44,881 bases of DNA, from positions 1-44,881 of IMG/VR virus record IMGVR_UViG_3300038441_000594. One strand, written 5' to 3'. Numbering within the stretch: position 1 is the first letter of the stretch; each line of letters opens with the position of its first letter. The notes below the pieces were generated by a model. It had not been told where the DNA came from. It worked only from the letters and a program-made list of their open reading frames with translations, and ran no database searches. The position numbers were made by a program, and so were the translations under genes. This DNA is from a virus. Positions 38,156 through 44,881 of this stretch are shown piece after piece.

Positions 38156-40576
38156 TTAGAGCTTAAATTTATCGTGGGCATAACCAGCGCCTAGCGCATA
38201 GCACTCTGACAGTATCCCGAGCTTCATTAACTGAGTCTGCGGAATGGCCCTAAGCAAGCCCGCCTTGACCGCATCGCGGATGGCAGCCTCAATGGCATTG
38301 GCTACGCCGTTGCGTGCGTTAACGACGCTGCTACGGCGCCGCAATTGATCCCGCAGGTAGGCAAAGGGAATCACGTTATGATCCAGGCAATCAACGGGGC
38401 ATTTAGCGTTAGCCTTCTGGCCCTTGGTCATATGCACATAGCGGATAATCGCTTTCCTGATCTCCGATTCGTGTTGAATCTCGCCGCCGCCAATCTCTCC
38501 GGCATCGAAGCGTTCAACGATACGCCGCGTAGTGGAGTCAACCAGCTTGATAGCCCATTGCGCGCATTCAACATTGACCATAGGGTTAGCATAGTCAACG
38601 CCTACGGCCAGCAAGCCGGCGAGCCGCACAGTCTTGAGATAAGCGCGCGTCCAAAGCTCTTTATCGGCTTGGCGGTTGCCTTCCCATCGCTGGTTATCGC
38701 AATGCGTCTCCCAGTGCTGCATTAGCTCTTCAGCGTCAGCATCCATACTGATATCTAGAACATGGTTGCTGCCTTGCATTGCAATTACTGTGGCCACAAG
38801 CTCAGAGACGCGGCGCGCCAGGGGCTCGGGAGGCGCCCATCCTGCTAGCTTGTTGCGCGGTATGCGTCTGTCGGGCGCCTCGATAACAAGGAAGCGCGGA
38901 ACAAGGCCCTGCGCGATATCGTTAGGCCCCAGGTGCTCATAGAACTCCGAAGGCACAGATTCGCCCAAGATGCTGACGCACGGCGAGCGCACAGAGGGCA
39001 AGGTCTTTTGTTCATCCGAATAAGCATGCTCGCCTAGCTTGCGGTTCTTGCCTGACTTCATGTAAAGATCGAGCAACAACTGACGGAACATAATGTCCGA
39101 AGGCGTTGCACGCGGTCCGCTGATTCGCTGCAGCGTTAAACCAATCTCACCCTTGTATGATACAAAGCACGGCTTTTTAGCCAGCGCCTTAAGCAATGCT
39201 TGGCCGGATGCGAAACCGTCAGGTCCGCGAAACTGTGCAACGTTCGGAATCGTGCGGCCAATGGTTTCCATGAACACGTCCAGGCCGGACGATAGCGTTT
39301 CCTTGCCGGTGCCTGTCTCTGCCAACAAGATGAAGTATTGATTAAGCCCGGTGTTGCTAATGTTGTATGAACGTGCGCAGATGCCGGCCATCAAACCGAG
39401 CGCGGTGATAACTGCCGATTCTTCCATGGGCCGCACAGCGGAGCCATAGAAATACTGCGTTAACTCTCCGGCGAGCCCAGGAGGCAGAGCTATTTGCGGT
39501 CCCGCTTGCATTGGCGAAGTTGTGCCGATATATTCCGCCTGCGCCCCCGGTTGCACAGGCTCTTCGTTGCCAATCCCCAACGTATTAGCCAAGTTTGTAG
39601 CCGGGGGCGCTTCCTGAGGCGGAATCTGTTGGCCTGAGAATAAAACAATTGTCTCCTGCCCCGGTAACGGCCCCATGCGTTCCGGGGCTTTTTGTTGCCA
39701 GGAGCTTAGGTCAACCTGTGGCAATTCCTTGGACCGGATCGCGCGCAAGGCAAAGTCAAGATGGTAGTTGCTGCGGTTCGTCTTGGGCCGCGCAAGGCCC
39801 GACATGCGGAACAACCGGCGTACTTGCTCATTGCTAGGCGTGTAGAAAGCAAGCATGGATAGCAGCGCGAAATCAGCCTCTGATTGTGACGGGTACTTGC
39901 CGCCCTGCCAGTCGCCTTTCCACAGGGCGATGAATCGATCCGCGTTAGCAGCGGTGCAGGCGCGGTTATAAATATCTTCGTCGCTGCTGGTTGCCGGCAG
40001 TTCTACTAGATCAGGCAGCGCCGCGCGGCTGGTTACGCCGCCCATCTGTTGCACAATGTAGTCAACAAGCTGCTGTTGGTCCGTAATCGGTAGAGGCTTG
40101 GTTACATGGCCAGTGAACGCGCCATAGCGGCCGCTCGAATAAACCTCAATCGTGTCTTTGCGCCTGCCTGCGGCAACGCTGGCGCGAACAATCAAATGCG
40201 CGCCCTTGCCGCTAGGCGACAACTCGCCGTAGCTTGCGCAGCTTGTGTAAATCTGTTCGTTAGCCTTGGCGCAAAACTCGCGCTTGTCCTGCGGCCAGTC
40301 AGCTTTATCGCCTTCCGTTGACCAGGGGTCGTCAAGATCAATCAGGCAATAGGGGTCGCTAGGCATGAAGCAAAAGCCAATGCCCATGCCCCAGGCTTCA
40401 CTGTAGCGCGCTACAGTAGCGAAGTCGGTGCAATGCTCAAGCTTGTTGATATCCGCAAGCTTGCCACTTGTTTGATACGGAACCTTTGATTGCTTTCCTC
40501 CGTCCGGCTTTTGTTCATAGCGCCACAGTACCCACTGAGGCAACGCTTTTAGTTCTTCCGGGATTGAATCAAACAT
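38156..40576 (-). CDS. Primase-helicase (AEP primase + DUF3987 ATPase)
   Basis: 806 aa. The N-terminus ALPQWVLWRYE and CLIDLDD (residues 77-83) with SPSGKGAHLIV follow the archaeo-eukaryotic primase-like domain of phage primase-polymerases. The C-terminal half has Walker A LLAETGTGKETL (about 413-420), a Walker-B-like FCxVSYKGE region and the SVLGES/PNDIAQGLVPRFLVIE features of DUF3987-type helicases. It should prime and unwind for the family-B polymerase. It ends next to the repeat region. Confidence 0.85.
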   Translation of the reverse strand: MFDSIPEELKALPQWVLWRYEQKPDGGKQSKVPYQTSGKLADINKLEHCTDFATVARYSEAWGMGIGFCFMPSDPYCLIDLDDPWSTEGDKADWPQDKREFCAKANEQIYTSCASYGELSPSGKGAHLIVRASVAAGRRKDTIEVYSSGRYGAFTGHVTKPLPITDQQQLVDYIVQQMGGVTSRAALPDLVELPATSSDEDIYNRACTAANADRFIALWKGDWQGGKYPSQSEADFALLSMLAFYTPSNEQVRRLFRMSGLARPKTNRSNYHLDFALRAIRSKELPQVDLSSWQQKAPERMGPLPGQETIVLFSGQQIPPQEAPPATNLANTLGIGNEEPVQPGAQAEYIGTTSPMQAGPQIALPPGLAGELTQYFYGSAVRPMEESAVITALGLMAGICARSYNISNTGLNQYFILLAETGTGKETLSSGLDVFMETIGRTIPNVAQFRGPDGFASGQALLKALAKKPCFVSYKGEIGLTLQRISGPRATPSDIMFRQLLLDLYMKSGKNRKLGEHAYSDEQKTLPSVRSPCVSILGESVPSEFYEHLGPNDIAQGLVPRFLVIEAPDRRIPRNKLAGWAPPEPLARRVSELVATVIAMQGSNHVLDISMDADAEELMQHWETHCDNQRWEGNRQADKELWTRAYLKTVRLAGLLAVGVDYANPMVNVECAQWAIKLVDSTTRRIVERFDAGEIGGGEIQHESEIRKAIIRYVHMTKGQKANAKCPVDCLDHNVIPFAYLRDQLRRRSSVVNARNGVANAIEAAIRDAVKAGLLRAIPQTQLMKLGILSECYALGAGYAHDKFKL

Positions 40577-40578
40577 GG

Positions 40579-40797
40579 TCAGAGTTTTAGCTTCTTACCT
40601 GTGATTTGCTCATATACATGCTGAACACGGTTGACGTTCGCGCCCTCTTCCCCGCCGGCATTCTTGAAATGCTTTAGCCAGTGGTAAGGCACGCCGAAGT
40701 CGGCCGCTTGCTCAGCAGTTGAGCGCGCATCCTTGCGCAGTAGTTCGCGGGTGCGCTGCGCTAGAGACTGCTGCGCATCGCAATTTTTGTTAGTCAT
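40579..40797 (-). CDS. Small HTH DNA-binding protein
   Basis: 72 aa. LLRKDARSTAEQAADFGVPYHWLKHFKNAGG reads as a helix-turn-helix: AEQAADFGVPYHWLKHF, close to phage regulator recognition helices. Basic C-terminus GKKLKL. It starts 8 bp inside the neighbour and precedes primase by 2 bp. It is a candidate for the protein that binds the palindromic operators at 41287. Confidence 0.65.
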   Translation of the reverse strand: MTNKNCDAQQSLAQRTRELLRKDARSTAEQAADFGVPYHWLKHFKNAGGEEGANVNRVQHVYEQITGKKLKL

Positions 40798-40987
40798 TTT
40801 TGAAGTAAACCCTTATGTCCTGAAATTCCACAATCGAATCGTCCGGCATACAAACCCGACCGACTTGCAGAATTTTTGCGCTTGTAATTGGAATCGCGTT
40901 AGCGTGGTGCAGAGTCGGCAGCTTGCTTTGCGCTATAAATACACGCTTTAGCTTGAAAGCTTCTTTGATTCTTTCCGTCTTTCTCAT
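40790..40987 (-). CDS. Hypothetical 65-aa protein
   Basis: Basic N-terminus (MRKTERIKEAFKLKRVF) and beta-like C-terminus. Overlaps both neighbours by 4-8 bp. No family. Confidence 0.6.
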   Translation of the reverse strand: MRKTERIKEAFKLKRVFIAQSKLPTLHHANAIPITSAKILQVGRVCMPDDSIVEFQDIRVYFKND

Positions 40988-41235
40988 AGCCCGCCGCTCC
41001 GTTCAATCGCTGCAGCGAAACCGAGCATCAACATTTTGTGTTCCGGCGTGCAATCGTTGCGAAAGTGGGCGCCATCAAACAAATGCAAAACGTTAACGCT
41101 AGCCCTTTCACGATTACCGATAGAAATTTGAAGCTGCTTTCTAGCAGCAACCAAACTGCCTTCCAAAGAAGCAAAGCCGCGTTGTTCCATCTGGCGTAAA
41201 GCTTCATCATACAAACGCACAAAAGTTTTTCTCAT
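40984..41235 (-). CDS. Hypothetical 83-aa protein, first leftward gene
   Basis: Helical protein (MRKTFVRLYDEALRQMEQRG...). It is the first gene of the leftward block, behind the divergent promoter. GGGG-rich leader (AGGGGT) before the ATG. Unknown. Confidence 0.6.
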   Translation of the reverse strand: MRKTFVRLYDEALRQMEQRGFASLEGSLVAARKQLQISIGNRERASVNVLHLFDGAHFRNDCTPEHKMLMLGFAAAIERSGGL

Positions 41236-41286
41236 GGTGCAACCCCTACCCCTGTGGAAGTACCCGCCGCACCCTACAGCACCCCT

Positions 41287-41318
41287 AGCTAAAATTCTAG
41301 CCGGCTAAAATTTTAGCC
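41287..41318. promoter_or_regulatory. Tandem palindromic operators
   Basis: GGCTAAAATTTTAGCC (41303-41318) is a perfect 16-bp palindrome. AGCTAAAATTCTAGCC (41287-41302), directly adjacent, is the same with two changes. They lie between the divergent genes and overlap the leftward -10, so a dimeric regulator is expected to bind both. Confidence 0.85.
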
Positions 41319-41322
41319 AAAA
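41294..41322 (-). promoter_or_regulatory. Leftward promoter candidate (TTTTGG-17-TAGAAT)
   Basis: Minus strand: TAGAAT at 41299-41294, TTTTGG at 41322-41317, spacer 17. The -10 is good, the -35 weak. It is embedded in the operators. Confidence 0.5.
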
Positions 41323-41326
41323 CCCC

Positions 41327-41356
41327 TTGACAGGCCCCAGGGCACAAGCGTACAAC
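41327..41356 (+). promoter_or_regulatory. Rightward promoter (TTGACA-18-TACAAC)
   Basis: Consensus -35 TTGACA at 41327-41332 and TACAAC at 41351-41356, 8 bp behind the second operator. It drives the gene at 41390 and the recombination/replication block. Confidence 0.6.
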
Positions 41357-41389
41357 GTGAATCCGCGACAACCAAAGGGATTAAACCGC

Positions 41390-42610
41390 ATGAGCAAGTC
41401 CAAGAAGCCCGCGCCTAAGAAGGTCGCGGCGAAGAAACCGGCCGCTAAGAAACCAGCGCCGAAGAAGCCGGCAATCAAGCCCAAGGCTAAGCCGGTAAAG
41501 AACAAAGCAACAAAGCCCGCAACCAAGCCGAAGAAAAAGGCTAAGAAGGTTGCCAAGACTCCCGAGCAAAAGCTTCTGGACCTGACGCCGAACGCAAACG
41601 CGATTGAGGCCCAGATGGCAGCAACCAAATCCACCACCCAAGAGGAAACCATGAGCAATATCCCGGCCCCGCCGAACGTGCTGAACCCCGCAATGAACGC
41701 GACGGTTGTCGTCGCCTTCCCGCCTGACGGCTGGACGCTACATCCCGAGTCCGCCAAGTTCGGCCAGAACTTTTACTACATGGGTACCGAGTGCATCAGC
41801 GAAACTGACCTGCGCGCACGCTGTGCCCCGCCGCTGCCGTCTACCGCTGTCGTCCTGCCGCCCGCACCGCCGATGCCTGCCGCCGCTGCGACGCCGGCTG
41901 AAGCTCCGAAGCGCAAGCGCCGTACCAAGGCAGAGATTGCCGCCGACGAAGCCGCTAAGGCTGCCCAGGCAAACGCCGTTGCTGGCGCTCCGCAGGCTGT
42001 CGTTCAGCCCGCCGCGCCGCCCGCCCCTGCGCCTGTCGCCCAGGCTGCACCGGCTCCGGTTGTCCTCGCTGGCGTGCCTGCCGTGGCCCCCGTCTTCGCC
42101 CCGCCGCAGTGGCAGCAGCCGGTTGCGGCCCCCACGCTCCCGCCGCCTGTGGCCGCTCCGGCGCCGTACAACCCCATCAACGAAGCCAACATGCAGGAGC
42201 TTAGCAAGTGGTATTCGCTGACCGTGCAGATGGCCGGCGTTAAGGAACAGGTGAAGCAGGAGCGCGAGCTTCGCGCTGATATCTTCAACCGCTTCTTCCC
42301 CGCCGCCGAAGAGAACACCAACAACCTGCCACTGCCCGGCGGCTGGGGCAACCTGCAGGCCAAGGTTCCTATCGAGCGCAAGGTCATTCAGGAAAAGATG
42401 GCCGAAGCCTTCGCGGAACTTGCGACGGTTGGCTACACGCCGGAGCAAATCACCGCCGCTGCCAATGCCCTGATCGGTTGGGAACCCAAGCTGAACCTTG
42501 AGGCGTACCGCCTTCTGCCGGGCAATGTCAAGGTTGTCGTGAACAAGTGCCTTGACATCAAGGTTGGCTCTGTGGGTCTGGAACTGCAGCTACCCCAGGC
42601 GCCGCAGTAA
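41390..42610 (+). CDS. DUF7173-like protein with histone-like N-terminus
   Basis: 406 aa. Residues 1-65 are Lys/Ala/Pro-rich (KKPAAKKPAPKKPAIK). A middle Pro/Ala linker (residues ~150-280) has a KRKRRTKAEIAADEAAKAA basic helix. The C-terminal ~130 residues (LSKWYSLTVQMAGVKEQVKQ..., LPGGWGNLQAKVPIERKV) resemble the phage DUF7173 family. A second in-frame ATG at 41651 has a better SD (AGAGG) and would give a 319-aa protein without the basic tail. First gene of the rightward block; probably DNA-associated. Confidence 0.75.
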   Translation: MSKSKKPAPKKVAAKKPAAKKPAPKKPAIKPKAKPVKNKATKPATKPKKKAKKVAKTPEQKLLDLTPNANAIEAQMAATKSTTQEETMSNIPAPPNVLNPAMNATVVVAFPPDGWTLHPESAKFGQNFYYMGTECISETDLRARCAPPLPSTAVVLPPAPPMPAAAATPAEAPKRKRRTKAEIAADEAAKAAQANAVAGAPQAVVQPAAPPAPAPVAQAAPAPVVLAGVPAVAPVFAPPQWQQPVAAPTLPPPVAAPAPYNPINEANMQELSKWYSLTVQMAGVKEQVKQERELRADIFNRFFPAAEENTNNLPLPGGWGNLQAKVPIERKVIQEKMAEAFAELATVGYTPEQITAAANALIGWEPKLNLEAYRLLPGNVKVVVNKCLDIKVGSVGLELQLPQAPQ

Positions 42611-42682
42611 AACCGCATCGCCCCGGCTCATACCGCGATAGAGCATTGACGCGGGGCGATTGCTTTACCACAGGAGTGCAGC

Positions 42683-43081
42683 ATGGAAAACGAGGCATTT
42701 GTTATGGACGAAGCTGTTGCAAATGATGCCGGCTCAACGCTTGTGCAAATTTGCCATGGTCGCGCTAAGGCTGCCGGCTGGTGGACTGACCTGCAGACCG
42801 GCGAACCGATCAAGCCTAACGTTGGCGAAAAGCTTATGTTGATCGTCAGCGAAGTTGCGGAAGCCATGGAAGGGCACCGTAAAAACAAAATGGACGAGCA
42901 TTTGCCGCACCGCAAGTCTATCGAGGTTGAGCTAGCGGACGCGGTAATCCGCATCGCAGACCTTGCCGGCGGCTTGGGTCTGGACCTTGGCGGCGCGCTC
43001 GCTGAAAAGCTGGCTTATAACCAGCAGCGTGCGGACCACAAGCCGGAGAATCGCCGCGCTCCCGGCGGTAAGAGCTACTGA
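42683..43081 (+). CDS. MazG-like NTP pyrophosphohydrolase
   Basis: 132 aa. GEKLMLIVSEVAEAMEGHRKN (E-x-x-E) and later IEVELADAVIRIADLAGGL (E-x-x-D) are the two metal-binding helices of the all-alpha NTP-PPase (MazG/dUTPase-2) superfamily. The C-terminal LAEKLAYNQQR... is typical. It may clean nucleotide pools or lower (p)ppGpp-like alarmones. SD CAGGAG 8 nt before ATG. Confidence 0.85.
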   Translation: MENEAFVMDEAVANDAGSTLVQICHGRAKAAGWWTDLQTGEPIKPNVGEKLMLIVSEVAEAMEGHRKNKMDEHLPHRKSIEVELADAVIRIADLAGGLGLDLGGALAEKLAYNQQRADHKPENRRAPGGKSY

Positions 43082-43082
43082 C

Positions 43083-43304
43083 GTGAGCCAGGAAACCAAA
43101 CAGCATTACCGGGGCGAACTGCGCATGCTTAACCGCAGCGCTGGACGCCAGAAGCTGCAGCAGTTCAACGGCGCAGAGTGGAAGGATATTCCTGAAGTTT
43201 GGGAGGACTCCGAAATCCAGGCGCACTTTGAACGGCTGCAGGAAAAGCTAAAGCCGGAGCCCGACATTCACGCGTCACTGGATATCCCCTGTGAACATCA
43301 ATGA
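43083..43304 (+). CDS. Hypothetical 73-aa protein, GTG start
   Basis: Begins VSQETKQHYRGELRML. Charged, helical. GTG at 43083 is 1 bp after the MazG stop. An ATG at 43125 is an alternative. Its end overlaps the Sak4 gene by 14 bp. Confidence 0.6.
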   Translation: MSQETKQHYRGELRMLNRSAGRQKLQQFNGAEWKDIPEVWEDSEIQAHFERLQEKLKPEPDIHASLDIPCEHQ

Positions 43305-43968
43305 TCTAGTTCCGGTTTCCGCGCTCGCCTCCTGCCATGGCGTTAAGGGCATCTTCTATGGCCCTGCTGGCAACGGGAAGACGCCTATCATCCTGACCAC
43401 GGCGCCGCGTCCGGTCTGCTGCATTACCGAGCCCGGCATGCTCAGCGTGCGCAACGTGCATACCGTGCCAGCGTGGCCGGCGTCCACCTTCGCGCGCTTC
43501 AAGGAATTTGTGGATTGGGTCTGCGGCTCCCATGAGGCGCGCAACTTCGATACCGTTGTTCTTGACTCTGCCAGCGAAGCGGCGGAAATCAAACTGCGCG
43601 AGGAAGCGCCTAAACACAAGCATGGGCAAAAGGTTTACGGCGCCATGGCAGAGGAAATGGCGGTACAGTTCAACCGCCTGTTCCATCTGCCGGAAAAGCA
43701 CGTTGCGCTTATCTGCAAGGAAACGCGCAACCAGCAGAACCAAGCGAGCTTTTATTTCCCAGGTCAAGCGTTGAATGTTGCGGTGCCTCACCTGTACGAT
43801 TTGATTGCCCGGTTTGAGCGCATGCCTGATCCGCAGAACCCAGGTAAGACAGTCATTGTCATTCGGACACAGGGTAGCCTAGACGCGCACTGCCGCGACC
43901 GGGGCGGCAAGCTGGCAGAGCTTGAGCCCGCGCACCTGACTTATCTATTTCAGAAGGCAATGAGCTAA
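43291..43968 (+). CDS. Sak4-like RecA-type ATPase / recombinase
   Basis: 225 aa with GTG start. Walker A GPAGNGKTP (residues 24-32), Walker B FDTVVLDSAS (~85-95), and a late RTQGS. The compact RecA core without C-terminal domains is that of Sak4, an ssDNA-annealing/ATPase partner of phage SSB-like proteins. It is followed by the DUF669 gene, a known pairing. Confidence 0.8.
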   Translation: MNINDLVPVSALASCHGVKGIFYGPAGNGKTPIILTTAPRPVCCITEPGMLSVRNVHTVPAWPASTFARFKEFVDWVCGSHEARNFDTVVLDSASEAAEIKLREEAPKHKHGQKVYGAMAEEMAVQFNRLFHLPEKHVALICKETRNQQNQASFYFPGQALNVAVPHLYDLIARFERMPDPQNPGKTVIVIRTQGSLDAHCRDRGGKLAELEPAHLTYLFQKAMS

Positions 43969-44261
43969 TGGCTTTTGAAATCGTCATTGGATTGACACTC
44001 GCCGCTATTCTGTTTATTGCCGGCTTTGGCTTGCTCAGCTCACACAAACAAAAGCCGGCTGCGCACTTTGTTATTTCAACAATCGACTATCAGCCAGGGC
44101 AAACGGTAGTATTGAAAACAAAGGTTCCGCTTTCACAGCAGCAAATGCGAACTGTGACGCAAGAGATTCAAAGCGTACTCGGGCGGGGAACCCCCGTCCT
44201 GATTCTAGACCCTGAGTTTGACATTGCAGTTTTCCGCACAACCACCGCAGAGAGGAAGTAA
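43968..44261 (+). CDS. Small one-TM protein between Sak4 and DUF669
   Basis: 97 aa. One hydrophobic helix (EIVIGLTLAAILFIAGFGLL) at the N-terminus followed by a soluble domain (HFVISTIDYQPGQTVVLKTK...). The position within the recombination operon is unusual for a membrane protein. It shares a base with the Sak4 stop (TAATG). Confidence 0.65.
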   Translation: MAFEIVIGLTLAAILFIAGFGLLSSHKQKPAAHFVISTIDYQPGQTVVLKTKVPLSQQQMRTVTQEIQSVLGRGTPVLILDPEFDIAVFRTTTAERK

Positions 44262-44264
44262 CAA

Positions 44265-44881
44265 ATGAGTCAGCCAAACTATGCTTTCGAGTTCAACGCA
44301 AACGGCATTGCGCCGTCACAGGCCCGGCCGCTATTCCCCGTCGGCTGGTATCTTGCCGAAGTCAGCGACGGCGAGCGCAAGAACAACGCCGCCAATACCG
44401 GCGAACTGCTGGAACTGTTCTTTACGCTGAAGGCCGGGCGCTTTGCCGGCGGCAAGACGCGCGGGAATTACAACTTCAACAACCCGAGCGCCGAAGCGAT
44501 GCGCATCGCCAATGCGGATATCTCCGCAATCTGCCACGCGACCGGCGTAATGCAGTTCAATGACGTGCGCCAGCTTTTCACCCGTCAGCTTGAAATCAAG
44601 CTTGGCCAGGAAGAGTACAAGGGCGAGATGCAAAACAAGATCGTCGGCTATCGCGCGGTAGGCAGCAGCGCCACGCCGGCCGATAACGGCGGTAACGCGC
44701 CCGCTGCTGGCGGTCTGACGCCTCCGACTATCGGCATGCCGCCGGCACCGGCTCCGGGCGCTGTGCCGCAGTTTGGCGCGCCTCCTGCCTTCACGCCGCC
44801 CCAGGCCCCGCCGGCTTTCGCACCGCCGCCGGTACAGGCAGCGCCTCCCGCGTTTGCACCGCCCGCCCCGCCTGTCCAGGC
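44265..44881 (+). CDS. DUF669 SSB-like protein (continues at 1-177)
   Basis: The N-terminal ~130 residues (FEFNANGIAPSQARPLFPVG, GELLELFFTLKAGRFAGG, FTRQLEIKLGQEEYKGEMQN) match the DUF669 family of phage ssDNA-binding-like proteins that work with Sak4/Erf recombinases. The remainder is Pro/Ala-rich and runs out of the window, continuing at 1-177 in the same frame. SD GAGGAAGTAACAA precedes the ATG. It probably coats ssDNA for recombination and replication. Confidence 0.85.
   Translation, partial: MSQPNYAFEFNANGIAPSQARPLFPVGWYLAEVSDGERKNNAANTGELLELFFTLKAGRFAGGKTRGNYNFNNPSAEAMRIANADISAICHATGVMQFNDVRQLFTRQLEIKLGQEEYKGEMQNKIVGYRAVGSSATPADNGGNAPAAGGLTPPTIGMPPAPAPGAVPQFGAPPAFTPPQAPPAFAPPPVQAAPPAFAPPAPPVQ

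Noticed and set aside
40579-40797. CI-like lysogeny repressor
   Set aside because: Only an HTH of 72 aa without a dimerisation/cleavage domain, and no integration genes; called a small regulator instead.
42611-42660. Terminator after the DUF7173-like gene
   Set aside because: ATCGCCCC / GGGGCGAT pair but with a loop of more than 25 nt and only TGCTTT behind; not convincing.
1-44881. tRNA genes, CRISPR arrays, integrase or insertion sequences
   Set aside because: None seen by reading the window; no cloverleaf, spaced repeat array, tyrosine/serine recombinase or transposase motif was recognised.

Overview
The window looks like a complete, linearised genome of a tailed bacteriophage of the siphovirus type. 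The last 17 bases repeat the first 17, and one open frame leaves the right end and continues in frame at the left end up to position 177, so the true map is probably a circle of about 44,864 bp. An HK97-type head module (small and large terminase, portal, S49 protease, major capsid protein), a lambda-like tail module (tube protein, G/GT frameshift chaperones, tape measure, hub) and an Rz/Rz1 spanin pair point to a long, non-contractile-tailed phage of a Gram-negative host. I see no integrase, excisionase, tRNA or CRISPR array; the phage is probably strictly lytic. The host genus cannot be read from the sequence.

Layout. A divergent control region (41236-41389) with two tandem palindromic operators separates two transcription blocks. 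The rightward block starts at 41390, passes the window end and runs to about 14361. It holds a MazG-like enzyme, a Sak4-like ATPase, a DUF669 SSB-like protein, a Cas4-like nuclease, an SF2 helicase, a C5-cytosine methyltransferase, a Lar-like protein, a sliding-clamp-like protein, an SLOG protein, a family-B DNA polymerase, many small unknown genes, and a methyltransferase/glycosyltransferase/glycosyltransferase cassette. Three promoters of identical architecture (AACGAT, 13 nt, -35, 16 nt, -10) lie at about 3190, 9873 and 13604.

The leftward block runs from 41235 down to about 14404. First come three small genes and a primase-helicase (38156-40576). A 260-bp AT-rich repeat region follows (37890-38155), then a resolvase-like nuclease, an HNH nuclease, terminases, portal, protease, capsid, connectors, tail genes, fibres and the lysis cassette. 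The two blocks meet head to head at hairpins around 14367 and 14747.

The most unusual feature is in the large terminase gene. An endonuclease VII-type HNH gene (34178-34684) sits in another frame inside it, exactly between the ATPase and nuclease domains. The host frame stays open across the whole insert of about 182 codons, and there is no room for a normal group I intron core. Other points of interest are seven 15-bp tandem repeats that encode a hydrophobic pentapeptide-repeat protein (36499-36603), decamer repeats at 37934-38147, a GGGAAAA programmed frameshift, a second tail-tube-like protein among the fibre genes, a DUF115/MptE-like protein inside the head module, and histone-like Lys/Ala/Pro tails on three unrelated proteins.
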